DNA of 64,000 nt, taken from contig WPIO01000099.1 in NCBI GenBank assembly GCA_009760855.2, forward strand, positions 691,501 to 755,500, in the 5' to 3' direction. The translations under genes were made by a program, and so were the position numbers. Source of the DNA: Cristatella mucedo (Eukaryota; Bryozoa; Phylactolaemata; Cristatellidae). The notes under the pieces are model-generated. The model was given only the letters and a program-made list of their open reading frames with translations. It did not search any database and was not told the origin of the DNA. Of this stretch, positions 1-12,720 are shown in pieces. Numbering within the stretch: position 1 is the stretch's first letter; each line of letters opens with the position of its first letter.

Positions 1-60
1 CATAATTGTGTATAATTATGTCACGCGGTTCGTTAATTTAAAGTGGCACCACCACTCCTG

Positions 61-143
61 CTGTAATGTAAAGTGCCTCGAAAGAGATTTAGCTCTCTGA
101 GGGCGCTGTATCAAATGTATTATTGTGATATTATTATTATTAT
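61..143 (+). mobile_element. LINE-A/SINE-type 3' tail
   Basis: GTAAAGTGCCTCGAAAGAGA, TTTAGCTCTCTGAGGGCGC and then TATT repeats: only the hairpin tail of the family is present. Confidence 0.65.
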
Positions 144-917
144 GCAGTCGAGGTTTGAGCTGCTTCTTGCTCAAACGATCTCAGGTGATGGTCTCTCTCT
201 TTTCTCTGGTGCGCACGCTTTGCTCGCATTGGTTATGCCACGGCTAAAGCTGGTGCAATAGGCGTTAATGCTCAGAAGCAGGTGCATGTCTATGCCGTCT
301 CAGTACCCCTAGGGATGTACGTTTCTCGAAGGCCTCGAAGAGTTCAACTTGCGGCCAGCCCCCCCCCCCCGGCGATTCGGGTCTGCGATGTTTCGCAGCT
401 CACAAACGTCGTCGCCTCACTTTAAGAGCATGCAAAGTTAACCTTGAGGATTCAGCGCATGTACATGCTGTCTCCCCAGCCTCTCCCAGCCTCTCTCGTG
501 TTATGGATAGTCCATATATACCCTTCCCCACAAACCGGCATGGCACATAATCCAGCGGCAGCTCCATAACTCCGCTAGACCATAGGCATGGCTTGGTCAT
601 AAGCTGACCACAGTGAATAATATGACCATAAACTCCACCGGCCTATATGCTTATAGCACAAAATCAATCAATCGCATGAGGAGGGAGCCCTGTTTCAATT
701 AAAAGCCAACCTGGAGAAGGTGAGCACCGGGCAGGGGGGCGACATTTTACTAGGACACTTTTGCAGCAGCTTCTCTGCACATTTTGTCGTGGGACGTGTG
801 CAGGTGGTGGTGGCGGTACAGGAAGTTTCCCGTTACATCTATCGGATCTACTTCTGTAATTTTTTTATTACCGGCTAATTTGCTCGCACGTGGGGTATAT
901 TTATATGCGGTATTTTA

Positions 918-1670
918 AGATACCATGTCTAAATTGGTCCATGCATTTGTGACATCCCGTCTTGACTTCTGTAACTCACTGCTTGCTGGCCTACCGGCAT
1001 GTGCAATCAGGCAATTACATCTGGTGCAAAACTCCACAGCTAGGCTTGTCTGTCGTGAGCTTCGCAGTTGCCACATCACACCACTTCTCACCGACTTGCA
1101 CTGGCTACCAGTCAAGCAACGGATCGACTTCAAGGTTTTGATGCTCACTTTTAGGTCCCTTCATTTTTTGGCTCCAGCCTATTTCTCATGTCTACTGCCC
1201 CACCAGGCCAAGCATCGTTCCACCCGCTTTCCGGAATACAACAGTTTACCAATACCTCGTACAAACCTCAAATCCTTTGGAGACTGCATTTAGTTCGGAT
1301 GCTCCCAAAGCCTGGAACTCACTCCCGACCTGCGTCAGAACATCCCCTGACCTGACCACATTTAAAAAGAATTTAAAAACGCCTATTTAGGACAGCATTT
1401 AGTGGGTCCCTGTGATTCGTCCTTGATGTGCTTATGCGTGCTGACACTGTGCATGCTGCCACTAACCACATTTGCATGCTGACCCTGTGCATGTCACCCC
1501 TAAGCATATTATTCATTTTGTTTTTTTTTCAAGCATGATTTTACTTACCATTCCATTGCATTTCCCTTTGCAGCAAATGTAAAGCGCCTAGAGAGAGATT
1601 GAGCTCTCTGAGGGCGCTTTATTAAGTGCATTATCATTATCACTATTATTATTATTATTATTATTATTAT
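918..1670 (+). mobile_element. LINE-A C-terminus, 3' UTR and tail
   Basis: 925-1290 encodes [36 protein letters not shown] and [12 protein letters not shown] 2-nt loss near 1285 breaks the frame before the APKAWNSLP block. The hairpin tail is at 1578-1625, then ATT repeats to 1670. Confidence 0.85.
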
Positions 1671-2266
1671 CTCCGACCTGTAACTTCCTCCCCCCAAGCT
1701 GCGCAGTCCAGACATGTGTTATGTGTTCTCTCGTTTGAAAACCGTTGTCAGCCTCTGCTTGCGCTCTGCAGGGGCGAAACTCATTTCCTCCTATCCTGCA
1801 CATGAGATGAGAGCAGCATCGCTTGATTGTCGCTCTTTCTTTCTCTGCCGCCCTTTGCAGCCACTCGTATCCGCCTGCTGCTGCTTACTTTGTCAGCCCT
1901 CCTCCTGCCGACTATCGCATTTCCGTTGTTGAACAAGATCGAGGCTTTTTGCCACTTGGCGCTCGCCATTTAAGCTTTGAGTGCACCATGCTGCAACTTT
2001 TCAGCTCGTAGCTCCCGCTCGATGATTAAGGGCCACGCTTATTAGAGACCGAGATGGGCATGCTTGCAGGCAGAATGTCATGTCACAGAAACTGTAAATC
2101 CTATCATGAGCATCCTGCATGTGTCGAGCTCCTTGCTGTGAAGAGGATAATGCAGAAAACATGAATGGCTATTGAAAATATTGTTGCTATCAATTTTGAA
2201 GAGAAACAGCTGGTGGCATGTCTTGCTGTGAGCTCTCCACTTCGAGTCACCACGAGGCCTCCGGAC

Positions 2267-2363
2267 ATAATAATAATAATAATAATAATAATAATGCACT
2301 TGATAAAGTGCCTTCATAGAACTCAATCTCTTTCTAGGCGCTTTAGATTTGCTGCAAAGTGAG
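2267..2363 (-). mobile_element. LINE-A 3' tail, antisense
   Basis: ATA repeats followed by GCACTTGATAAAGTGCC and CTTTCTAGGCGCTTTAGA, the complement of the hairpin tail. Confidence 0.65.
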
Positions 2364-3238
2364 GCATATTTTATTGCAGACAACGCAGTTGGCCCGGCCG
2401 TGCTGATCCAAAATACTGTCCGTTCATTTCATCGATGTCTACCTCCCCTAAGTGCACGTGTCATAGTTTTGCAGGTTCTGCATTGACAGCAGTAAAGAAT
2501 ATCAATAGCAATTACAAGATGCTTATTTATGGTGCACTTGGAGACCTAAGTCTCGAGATGCATCATGCATAGTCTGAAGTGGAAGCCCGCCAACTAATTA
2601 GTAATAATAGCATGCGCTGTCAATTATGCCGGTCGTGAGTTCCATTTGAGGTGTACTACGCTGGAGTGTGGCATCGATGGATACTACGCAGGAGTCTTGC
2701 AGCCTGCCTTTGCCCGGTATTCGTCGATTTTCGTTGGGGTACACACAAAGGATATCGATATTTGACAGTATGCCCACTACATTGTGCACACCCGCGAATG
2801 CATGCTTGAAACCAGAAGAGCAGACTGAGATAGTTTTGGGCCGAAGTGCAGCTGCTGCACCAGGTTGGCAATGTGCCTGCCCCCTCCCAGTGTGCCACTA
2901 GAGCTTTGCCAACTAGAGTGTTGGTGTCAAAGCATCTTATGACTGCTTTCAGAGTCAAAAATAGCCAACCCGTGAGAGCCCCATTTTTAGTAGCCTGGGA
3001 GTGGTTTCGCAGCTGACCGCTGTTGCTTGGCACTTTTTCACCTCCCGGAGGTGAAAGCGCCACCAGAGCTGTGTTGTAGCGCCTATACAGGCAGTCAGTC
3101 TTGTGTCGTCAATCGTTGCTGGCAGCAGCTGTGCCGATCTGAAAATGCTTTGAAGCCGTAAGCCGAGCGTTGGGAGCTTTTAAAGGAGGCTGCTTCGTAG
3201 CCTAGTGTGTAGTCCACGAAGCGTTGAGGATGACTGGA

Positions 3239-3444
<206 letters not shown>

Positions 3445-3636
3445 CTTATGCTGCTGGTACCGGTGTCCACAAGCTCTATTTCCGTACGCCCAGTCGAGAG
3501 CCATAGGCCATTAGTCTGATCTGTGGAGTTTAGATTCGGATCTGTCCGAATTGATCGCTTTAAGATGGCCAACAACAATCGTTATTCGTGGCTTATTGTG
3601 AAGCTTCTTTCACTTCCTGTGCTGCTGCTTCTGCAG

Positions 3637-3738
3637 GCTACGCCCCTGGCGGAGGAGGAGGCGGTGGAGGCTACGGCTCGGCAGGACCTACGACTCCCGG
3701 GCTGCCGCCCTACCCATCCGCCGGCATGGTGCTGCCCG
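3637..3738 (+). CDS. Gly/Pro-rich exon of an unrecognised protein (exon A; 3' border uncertain)
   Basis: A very good acceptor (pyrimidine tract 3607-3634, CTGCAG) precedes a phase-1 reading GYAPGGGGGGGGYGSAG and then PTTPGLPPYPSAGMVLPG. Only the donor at 3739 (CCCG/GTTCGT, weak) leaves the phase that exon B needs; the alternative donors at 3809 and 3818 leave phase 2 and run into a stop in exon B. Either the weak donor is used or a small indel is present. Upstream exons of this gene were not found between 1 and 3600. Confidence 0.45.
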
Positions 3739-3864
3739 GTTCGTCCACAGCTGCTGGCGCCTGGCAACTGATTTTCGCCTGGGCGTGCCAGCTGGGCAGC
3801 GGCAATAGGTCTGCTGGGTAATGACCCACACGTGAGATGCAATTGTCTGTAATTTTTTCAGCAG

Positions 3865-3974
3865 GGGCAACTGCTGCTGACGGATGGATGCTCCAGCACC
3901 AGCAGCTGCAGCAGCACCAGCGACACACGCAGCAGCAGTACGGCTCTCAGCTTATCATGCACCAGCAGCAGCAG
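3865..3974 (+). CDS. Gln/His-rich exon of the same gene (exon B)
   Basis: The acceptor is the tandem site TTTTTTCAGCAG (3861 or 3864; both leave the same frame). It reads ATAADGWMLQHQQLQQHQ, RHTQQQYGSQLIMHQQQQ, and ends CAG/GTGGGT in phase 0. CAG repeats encode the Gln runs. It joins exon C in phase. Low-complexity Gln tracts are common in transcription and RNA-binding regulators, but no domain is visible to say which. Confidence 0.6.
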
Positions 3975-4912
3975 GTGGGTGCACTTATCCGAACAAGCCT
4001 CAGTGCTGTGCAGACAGTCTCATAGTGGCAACCACTCGGGGGTGTGCCCGAGTGGTTGCCTTGATGTATAATGCCAGTAGCCACTGTTGGCACCTCAAAT
4101 TCACCTTGACTCGCCTTTCGGCCAATTAATCCTAAGCTAACAAGCATTGCATCAGATCTCACTGAGTGTGACCTTCGGATATCGTTCATATCCTTTGCCG
4201 GTGCCTTTGCTGTAATGATAGCTGCAGATGAGTCAAGATTTAGCAGTCTTATTTTTATAGCAGCAGCCGAACCTTGTTAATTTTCACCAACCCTATCAGC
4301 AAGCAATAAGCACAATCTTCTGTAAGACCCAAACCCGTGACCTGGGTCCCATTATCTGCGATTATCTTACTGTGGGGACACTGAAATTCTCGGCAAGTCG
4401 TTGTGAAGTATCTCGGGTACACATGAGTTCGTTGGACTGTACGTACCAGATGTTTTATTCATGGACTGCTACGGTACAGCAGATGACGTGTCTGCGGAAA
4501 CATTAAAAACCCCTTCAGTGCTTAGCAGGCAAGGTTAATATAGGCAACCCTCACTGCTGAAGTATTTACTGAGGATTTAGTCAGGTATTACTTGTTTATC
4601 TTTTGGTTTTGCTGTTCTCCAAGTGGGCTGTTCTCACTTTCAGATAATAGCAACATTTTGCCTGAGATGGAATTACGAGAACGTACCCGTGCATAATCCG
4701 GCTGCAGGGTTGCCACTTTCTGTTTTGGAACCAGCTTAGCTGGAGGTCCTGCTGCCTTTAGTATCAATGTGCGTGTGTGCATGTGTGTGCGTGCGTGCAC
4801 GTCTGTGGGCGTGTGTATGGGCGTGTGTACGTGCGTGCTCGTGCGGGTTTTTGCCGTGCGTGGGTGTGTGAGTGTGTGTGCATGTGTGCGTGCGTGTGTT
4901 CATACGAGGTAT

Positions 4913-5045
4913 GGCTAAATGGCTAAACGATTCGAGTCAGAACAGCTGGTTGTACGATTCTTGGCCTAGTTATGGAGTAGTTCTGATAGGTAGGCTGGAG
5001 CCAGAGAATGAAGGGACCTAAAAGTAAGTGACAGAACCTTGAAGC
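4913..5045 (-). mobile_element. LINE-A internal fragment, antisense
   Basis: GATAGGTAGGCTGGAGCCAG, AGAATGAAGGGACCTAAAAG and TGACAGAACCTTGAAG follow the antisense of the APAYLSD and RIDFKVLS codons. No tail is present. It lies inside the intron before exon C of the Gln-rich gene. Confidence 0.65.
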
Positions 5046-5262
5046 TCTGATGGCCCGCGAGTTTTTATGTTTAAACTGGCAAGTTGCATTGCTACTTTCG
5101 GCAAAGAGCTCGCGAGCGGCCAGATTCACCCGGCCGTCAGCCCGAGCCTGTTTTCCGCACCCGTGAGATGCTCGCAGCTTCAGGTACTCGTCACCGGTCA
5201 GCAGCAGGTATGTTGCTTGTAAATGCTGCTCGCTCCTGACACGCCTCAGATCACTCGATATA

Positions 5263-5338
5263 CCGATGGGCCGTAGCCCAGGCGTAAGGTGCTTGCTCTT
5301 CACGACCTGGTCTTGTGTTCGAGTCCTGTTTTTTTTGT
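5263..5338 (+). mobile_element. SINE-B head
   Basis: CGTAGCCCAGGCGTAAGGTG (A box) and TTGTGTTCGAGTCCTG (B box); the body is missing. Confidence 0.55.
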
Positions 5339-5546
5339 ATGTGGTTGAAGGTAGAGATTTTTTTGGAGGCCTCTGAAGCAGAAACGCTTTTGTTGCTCGT
5401 GCTTGTCGGTGGAAGCAGCATCCGTGTCGTGGTGGCGAGCGAATAGTGGCAGCATTAGTCTTGGTGCACTGGTTTGTCACTGCTGCTGAGGATTTCATTA
5501 GTACTCCAGCACTCTTTACTGATCCGGTGCTATTGCTTTGTTGCAG

Positions 5547-5601
5547 CCTTCCCTGGACAGTCAAGCCGTCATGGCCGGCTTCTGCCTAACGGACTCGCCT
5601 A
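5547..5601 (+). CDS. 55-nt internal exon of the Gln-rich gene (exon C)
   Basis: Found by phase: acceptor CTATTGCTTTGTTGCAG and strong donor CCTA/GTGAGTACC. It encodes PSLDSQAVMAGFCLTDSP plus one base. It enters at phase 0 (as exon B leaves) and leaves at phase 1 (as exon D needs), making ATG (Met) across the junction with exon D. Both splice sites are near consensus. Confidence 0.65.
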
Positions 5602-5699
5602 GTGAGTACCTCACCTGTCATCAAGGCGATATCCAGCTGTCCTTAGACACCACACTGGGCCAGCCGCCCATGTAAACGAGACGAGCCGGCTCGCGGCCT

Positions 5700-7520
5700 A
5701 CAATCGCGTACAACCCTGCGCTGCTGCTGCTGCTGCACGGAAGTAATCAGCTTCCTTCTCTTCGCTTGCTTGCTGTTCGCCAGCACTCGCTGCTCTGTGC
5801 AATCTTCTCGAAAGTCGGCCGTGTTGCCTGCTTCTAATTTTAATTTTGATGTGATCATCGCATACGGGCACTGACAGACAAGGCGGCACAGCACGGCTGC
5901 ACTATTCTAATGATTTTGCTTGCCTCGGTTGGCGCGTCGCTGGCGGGCGGGCGGGCTGCCTGCCGTCGCTGCGCCGGTGTGCGCTTGTTACACGGTGCCT
6001 CGAGAGCTGACAATACACTGCGTGTTGTATCCTCGTAACTCGTTATCGTGGCTCTCGTGACTGCGTGCACCCAATCAACCCAGCAGCGGTGTCGCAGCTC
6101 CGCACACTTCCTCCTCTTTATTTCACCCCGCTCTCACTTTTGCGCACCGCCCCCAACTGGAAGGGGGCTGGCTACAGGCTTGCACGATGCATGTCGTCTG
6201 CCTTGCACGAGATTTGAGTTTGCTTACACTTTGCTGGCACCAACCCGGTGGTGTTTTATGCTTTCTGCTTTTATGCTTTTTCACAACTGCCTTTTCCATT
6301 TTCACAACTTAGAGCGAAAGAGATGGTTGCCGAATGCAAAAATGCTGATGCGCATGTGAGCATGCGCCATCATGCGTGTGCACACACTTTGCACGCACCA
6401 GCACACACACACGCACGCACGTGGTGCATGTGTCAACTCCTAAACTAAGCTGGGTTAGTTAGCTGGCCAGGTAAGTTGGTAATTCTGTCACTATCACAGA
6501 TCTTATGTTTACAGTTTGGCCCTTTGTGACACTTGTAGTACTAGTACGACTGTACAGCAATAATGAGTATCGTGTCAAAAAGGGAGAGGGGAGATAATTT
6601 GCTGATATTGCAAAGGTAACATGCAATCTTTTAGTCGAAATTATACATGCCTTGCTGCGCCCATCTTAGGTAAGCAATGAGCATTCATAAATAGAATCTG
6701 CCGTGATTCTTTACGGGGAGAGGGGCCTTATTATATAGTTGATGTAATGTAAAGATGTAACTTCTGAACTCATCGTGGCAGTCGGTGGGGCAGGCTCACC
6801 TGCTAGCTCAGTGGGACATGCCTTCCGAACACATACCTTTTACCAGCCTGCCTCGCCCTCCAAAGAAAAGTTGGGTTTTCCGTGATTTTTCACAGGTGCA
6901 GGCTAATTTCCATGTATGACTTGTGGTTTCCGCCCACCACAGTGGACCGGCGAGTTTTTGCAGCAGTGATTTGGGAACGGAAAGGAGCAGAGCGAGAAGA
7001 ATACATAGCATGCCTATCGCAGACGCCTAGGAGACAGATGAGCAACCAAAAAAGCGGCGCACTGACGAAGCTCAACTGAAACGCAGCCGCTGCAAATTGT
7101 ACAGCACGGAGAGACTGAGAAAGGGAAGTGTAGCAGCTTCGTGCTGCTGCTGCCAAAGTTCAGCAAATGCCAAGGTCGGAAACAGAAAGAAACTTGAAGA
7201 CAAGGCTTGAGCACTTGACGACCCGGGCTGTGGTATGGAGTCCTTACTCAACAGTAGGCCAAGCTCACCAGCTAGGCTGGGCTTACCACTAGGTCACGCT
7301 CGGACCCTCATTGTAATGCAATACTGAAATCTCTTACGATTTTTCATGTGTGTGTATATGTGTATGTTCGCGTGCATGGGTGCGTGCGCCCACACGTGCA
7401 TTCATGTGTGAGTGCGGGTTGTGGGTGTTCGCATGGAATGAAAGCAACACCAGTCGGTATGAATTAATAAAAAGTGTGAGGTGTGATCGACCTCAATGGT
7501 CAACAGGAGTTATATCAGTC
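5700..7520. other. Intron sequence of the Gln-rich gene
   Basis: Short frames only. It carries TG/CA-rich patches (6378-6420, 7345-7420) and a GGCGGGCGGGCGGG patch at 5942. No repeat family was identified. Confidence 0.4.

Positions 7521-7521
<1 letters not shown>

Positions 7522-7564
<43 letters not shown>
7522..7564. repeat. TA dinucleotide repeat
   Basis: About 21 TA units at the end of a SINE-A. Confidence 0.9.
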
Positions 7565-7567
<3 letters not shown>

Positions 7568-7720
7568 TTTGTATAGTGCCCTAAGAAAAATAAATCTATC
7601 CAGGTGCTTCTCATATGCCACAGTGCTCATGCCCATTGCCTCGGTCTTGAAAGGCAAGTACCTTGACCTCGGTCATCAAAGGCAAGATTTTTAACCACTG
7701 AGCCAAACCAGGGGTGAATC
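7523..7720 (-). mobile_element. SINE-A, antisense, with AT-repeat end
   Basis: AT repeats, TCATTTGTATAGTGCCCTAAG, GTGCTTCTCATATGCC, TTGCCTCGGTCTTGAAAGG, then TTTTTAACCACTGAGCCAAACC, the complement of a tRNA-like A box. Confidence 0.65.
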
Positions 7721-8467
7721 TACCATAATGATATGGGCAATCTTGCAACTTACTTAGCAAACTGGTGTCTAACGGAGTCTTAAACATGGAAAATGTATGA
7801 GCTATCAGATGTCAACCTAGATTAGGTAGCATTTAGTTGGAGCTGTCTCAGCTTGCAGCCTAGTCCGGGTATAATAAATCCTACACTTAGGTAGAGTATT
7901 TGCCCTTTTCGGCCCGGTCTGGATGTAACAAATCTTATTATGCTTAGGTAATCTGTCCTGTGGCCCATGGGATTCGCATAATGTACGTTAGTATTTTTCA
8001 AAAGTGATAGTGATGTCGGCATTATCAGTTTACCCTGTTGTTTCGATAGTCCAGGCACATGTCGTCGTCGGAACTTAGTTGAAACAGCTGCCGGGCTCTG
8101 CTGATTCGAGGCAGCAACCAGCAGTGCACAAAGTGTACAATAGAACTCACGACTTAGGACGTAGCAGGGTGCACAGAGTTGCCCCTCCTGTTTGAATGGT
8201 TCCATCTTAGAGGCCGGCAAGCAAGCGATTAGCCCTGAAATCCCATCAAAACTGTAATAACAGAGGACCAGGTACACGTTATGTAAACGAGTAGACAGCA
8301 GCATTAGACCGTGGACATTATGGAGAGGCCAAGTGCATTAGCTTAATTTCATCCACCGTCACACAGAATATGACCAAGAGATATTTTCAAGGAATTCTAC
8401 AGCACCACGGAATTGCCTCAGACGCCACCTCTCATCGACACGCACTACCTCCACATCATCGACTCCA

Positions 8468-8640
8468 AGGTTCTATGTTGACACTATGCTAGCTACCTTA
8501 ACAATAATATGCTTGTTGACACTGCACATGTTACCACTAACCAGTTGACCATGCTTCCATTGTAGCATATGTAAAGTGCCTAGAAAGAGACTGGGTTCTC
8601 TGAGCGCACGTTACAAACGTATTATTATTATAATTATTGA
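8468..8640 (+). mobile_element. LINE-A 3' UTR and tail, diverged
   Basis: TGTTGACACTGCACATGTTACC, CATATGTAAAGTGCCTAG and AAAGAGACTGGGTTCTCTG followed by ATTATT repeats. Confidence 0.6.
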
Positions 8641-8644
8641 TATC

Positions 8645-9225
8645 ACTAGGTCTCTTCAGTCTCTTGCCCTGACCTACCTACCCGAACTACTTCCTGATCA
8701 TGGTAGGCATCGTACCACCAGCTCTGCTGACTCGAGTCGGTTAGCTGTGCCTTTAAAAAAGAGAGTAAACGTTAGCAGATCTATCAGTCTCATTAATAGA
8801 GCAGCACAAGAGCCATGTAGGCTATCTCCACTGCTTGCAACGGTCAAGAAAGGATTGCCTGCTTCAGGATTCAAACCCACGACCCTAGTCGTTAAGTTCC
8901 AGCACCTTACCCCCTCCCACTAAGGCCGACCTCAAATTCTTCGAAGACCGTACCGTTAGTTTGTATGCTCCCAAAGCCTATAAATCACATCCAACTGGCA
9001 ACACGACAATCTCTAACTTGAAATTTAAAATGAAGCTGTGAGCATGCATTCTTACATAGCATTTGCTGGGTCCTGGTGAATTGCTGTCTCGTGCGTGCAT
9101 GCAGACGTTGTGCATGCTATCACTGACCAATATACTTCATTTCCAGCAAATGTAAAGTGCATAGGAATCGATTTAGTGCATGGGGCACTTTCTGTATGAA
9201 TATTATAATTATTATGATTACTACC
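8645..9225 (+). mobile_element. LINE-A C-terminus and tail, split by a SINE-B
   Basis: AGGTCTCTTCAGTCTCTTGC through GGCATCGTACCACCAGC ([18 protein letters not shown] region) is cut at about 8754 and resumes at 8931 with CTCAAATTCTTCGAAGACCG (LKSFGDRAF region), the 3' UTR and a tail whose stem reads AAAGTGC / GCACTTT (9151-9192). Confidence 0.75.
8755..8930 (-). mobile_element. SINE-B inserted in a LINE-A
   Basis: Antisense copy: GAGCCATGTAGGCTATC, CACTGCTTGCAACGGTCAAG and GATTCAAACCCACGACC (complement of a pol III B box), then CAGCACCTTACCCCC (complement of the A box). Confidence 0.7.
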
Positions 9226-9307
9226 TGGCAGTATAGCGGGTTCTACTATGAAGTAATCTTTAGCTGCTAGACTTTGGATCTTGTTTCCATATTGTTTATA
9301 ATCCTAT

Positions 9308-9545
9308 GTGCTGCTGCAAATTGGGGCGCATCGTTTTTCAGCCATCTTCAGCTGCTACTTCCATGCTGCTGACTTTCTTGACTCGGCTATACTTTGCACG
9401 ATCCCTTCGTTGGCAGGGACGAAGGCTGTTAGCTTCTGTTGCTTGCTTCACACTTTCTCGTTGTTGCATGTGATGAACTCTGTTGGCTACTCTGTGGGCA
9501 CCAAAAGTACCTTAGGCCTGGAGTTCGCTATTGCAAACCCCCTCT
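9308..9545 (+). mobile_element. LINE-B 3'-end fragment
   Basis: TTTTCAGCCATCTTCAGCTG and CACTTTCTCGTTGTTGCATG followed by GTTGGCTACTC and CCTTAGGCCTGGAG follow the 3' end of the 36.8-kb LINE-B copy (37830-37975), diverged. Confidence 0.6.
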
Positions 9546-9699
9546 ACACAACACCGGGTCACCTTTTTTGCCTTGTGGAGCTAAAAAGTCATCGTCGTCA
9601 TCATTGCGATCATTGTCGTCATCATTTGGGCTGAGGCGTATACGCATAGCATATACCTGTATATGCTATGCGTATACACCTGTACAGTTATGCTGCTCT

Positions 9700-9895
9700 G
9701 ATACTGTAAGGTTGTCTCTCCTGCTGCTACTCATGGTACTTCCTTTCCAGCTGCTCTATTGCGACTTCTTAACTACCTATTTCTTCGACTTCCCTCTTGC
9801 TCAGCTATACGTCATGCTTTCTCATCGTTCTGTAAGATTGTGTGTGTTGGCTATTGTACCTGTGCTAAAACCTCCTTAGGGTCTGAGTGTAAGTA
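9700..9895 (+). mobile_element. Second LINE-B 3'-end fragment, diverged
   Basis: CTTTCTCATCGTTCTGTAAG, GTGTGTTGGCTATTG and CCTCCTTAGGGTCTGAGTG repeat the same 3' region directly after the previous fragment. A 22-bp palindrome around 9640-9675 (GCATAGCATATACCTG / TATATGCTATGCG) lies between the two. Confidence 0.5.
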
Positions 9896-10730
9896 AAGTA
9901 AAAGACGGCTGACTCGGCAGCCTCATGTATATGTCTTAAGAAGAGCCCCAGACTCGTGTTTTCAGCTGGTCATACAGAACTCCCTACTGCAGGAGTCGAA
10001 CTCTCGAACGTGGTGTAAGTACCTTAACTCAAGGCCAAGAACCATGGTCTGCCATAGAAAACTCTCCGGCATGGTGCAAACGTAGTCTTAGTGGTTTGTA
10101 TACTGTATTCAGCCGGCTTACCCTGTCTTGGCCTTTGACGAAATCGCTGTTACGGCTAAGGAAGTGAGCATCGATTGTGTAAGTCAAGAATGAGTCTCTG
10201 GCATCTAGTGGATGCAATTTGACAGGGTGAACCACGAGCGTAGCAGCTCTGAACAAGGCACGTTGGTAGAATTGGCGTACAACGTTTACCACACGGTGAC
10301 TTAGCTTAGCGTTCAGAAAAGCCACAACTGCCGTCCACGTGCTTCGCCCTCTATATCAGCACCGGTTTCCAGTGCCTTCTGCTGCCGTTACAAATGAAGT
10401 ACGACATTCTTTTCCAAATGTATTTCCGCGACGTGCTGCACTGTCCAAGTCCCATCGATCCTGGGTGGTGAAAGCAGGAAACTGCTGTGCAGCAGCTGAG
10501 CCCTGAACACGCCCGGTGAGTGTTTAATTAGATCAAGCCCTCGGCTTAAGTAGGCAGCAATTGCCCGGTGGCAGACTAGAATTGCTGATTGAGTGTGTGG
10601 CAATTGTTGGTAAGAGAAGCTGTCATGCTGCACTTCAGGAGAGATTCTTGCTGCTCGGAAAGCAGCAGCCATCTCTGGTGGTTGCCTGCGATTTTGATTG
10701 CCTGGCTCTTGGCCTACCATCTCATCAATT

Positions 10731-12720
10731 TAATAATAATATAATAATAATAATGCTCTTGATAAAGCGCCTTCATAGAATTCAATCTCTTCCTAGGCAC
10801 TTTACATTTGCTGCAAAGGGAAATGCGATTGAATGGTGAGTAATATCATGCTTGATAAACAACATTAATGGTTAGGCTTAGGTTAATAGCATGCAAAGGG
10901 TCAGCATGTCTGTGTGGTTAGTGGCAGCAGGCACAGTGTCAGCTCGCATAAACACATGAAGGAAGAATCACAGGGACCCACTAAATGCTGTCCTAATTAG
11001 GTGTTGTTTTAAGTTCTTTTTTAATGTGGTCAAGTCAGGAGGTGTTGTGACGGTAGTCGGGAGTGAGTTCCAGACTTAGGGAGCATACGAACTAAATGCA
11101 CGGTCTCCAAAAGATTTGAGGTTTGTACGAGGTATTTATAGACTGTTGGATTCCAAAAAGCTGGTCGTACGATGCCTGGCCTGGTGGGGGAGTAGATCTG
11201 AGAGATAGGCTGGAGCCAAAGAATGGAGTGACCTAACAGTGAGCGACAAAATCTTGAAGTCGATCCGTTGCTTGACTGGGAGCCAGGGCATGTCGGCGAG
11301 AAGTGGTGTGATGTGGCAACTGCGACGCTTAGACAGACAATCCTAGCTGCAGAGTTTTGCACCAGCTCAATCGCCTGATTGCACATGCCGGTAGGCAAGC
11401 AAGCAGTGAGTTGCAGAAGTCAAGACGGGATGTCACAAATGCATGGACGACTTAGACGTGATATCTTTATCTAATCAAGCCCGAATTTTAGCAACGTTAT
11501 GTATCTGAAAGTAGGCAGACTTGATTGTGGAGCTGATGTGGTCGTCAAACGAGAGGTCACTTTGGAGCATGGCATCTAGATGTCGAGCTTATTCAACAGG
11601 AAATATGCTGGCAGAGCACATTTTAAGCGTCGGCCTTTCCAATTTCTGAATCGCACTGGGTTTGCCCATAACTAGTAAGTTAGTTTTGTCATTGCTTAGT
11701 TTAAGAAAATTTGCTGCCATCCATATGCAGATGTCATCAATACATGCAGCAAGTGAGTTGAGAGAATTTGAGGTGCTCGAAGGCTGGGAAGAACTAAAGC
11801 AAAGGTAAAACTGAGTGTCATCTGCATAGAAGTGAAAGCCTAGATTGTGCCTGGCAATCACATCAGCAAGAGGGAGAGTATAAACCGTGAAAAGAACCGG
11901 ATCTAGCATGGAGCCTTGAGGTACTCTAAATTTCAGAGGTACCTCGGATGATCTTTGTCCATTCACGTCAATACTCTGGAGTCTCTCACTGAGATAGGAC
12001 GTGAGCCATTGCAGAGCAGTGCCAGTGATGCCCAGAAGAACTTAGTGATCGATAATATCAAAAGCTCCCGAAAGATCGAGCAAAATAAGCAGAGATACTC
12101 TACCCATGTCTGCATTCCTAAGTAAGTCGGCGTGCATCCTAAGCAATGCTGATTCTGTGGAGTGATTAGTTCTAAAGCCACACTGGAACTTACTAGCAAG
12201 GTTGGAAGTTTCAATATATGAGTTCAGCTGGTCCACCACGACCTGTTCCAGTGTCTTTTAAAGGAATTTTAGAAGGGCGAGTGGGCGGTAGTTGCTTAAG
12301 TTCTCTTGGTCTAGTGTCGCGTTATTGAGAAGTGGCCTGACTACAGCTTTTTTGAAAGGTGCTGGGACATGATCTGAGAGTAATGACAAATTAATGATGT
12401 TAGGTATGCATGGCAGCAGCAAATCAATGCAACATAGGAGCAGGGCAGTGGGATAAGGGTCCAAAGGACTTGTTGTCTTCTTTGATTGGGATATGAACTT
12501 CTGGACGAGATCACTACTGACCTGCTTAAATGTAGACATTGAGGTGCAGCCAGGAATCGGGGACAGCATTCTAGGGGGACGTTGCCATCGCAGGGATGGA
12601 CTCCCAGTTTGATTTTTTGGCGTCATCGTGTGCTGGCCTTCGGTGCTGTTGGCTTTCTGCAGCCGGCCGAACAGACCACCATTAACGTGGTTGATGGTGC
12701 ATTGATGCTTTGGCATCATT
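10731..12720 (-). mobile_element. LINE-A, L2/CR1-like non-LTR retrotransposon, longest copy (decayed)
   Basis: Read on the minus strand from 12720: an RT N-terminal block (SPLDPYPTALLLCC, then LSNYRPLALLKFL), SKFQCGFRTNHSTESALL and LLDLSGAFDIIDH, then 11966-11589 with [29 protein letters not shown] (catalytic Asp-Asp) and NFLKLSNDKTNLLVMGKP, then the C-terminal blocks in other frames. The 3' end is the hairpin tail and ATT repeats (10731-10810). Several frameshifts and stops make it a pseudogene. This is the only copy here reaching the RT N-terminus; no endonuclease domain is visible. Confidence 0.88.

Noticed and set aside
4740-4915. TG-rich stretch as a regulatory element
   Set aside because: It is an imperfect GT microsatellite (GTGTGTGC variants) without further signal.
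4923-5564. 213-codon minus-strand frame
   Set aside because: It runs through an antisense LINE-A fragment, a SINE-B head and the splice-supported plus-strand exon C; no coherent protein.
7822-8304. 160-codon minus-strand frame
   Set aside because: No recognisable motif, no splice-consistent partners, ordinary composition; chance frame remains the simplest explanation.
10029-10720. Two minus-strand frames of 98 and 110 codons
   Set aside because: The first looks somewhat protein-like, but I found no family motif or matching splice neighbours.
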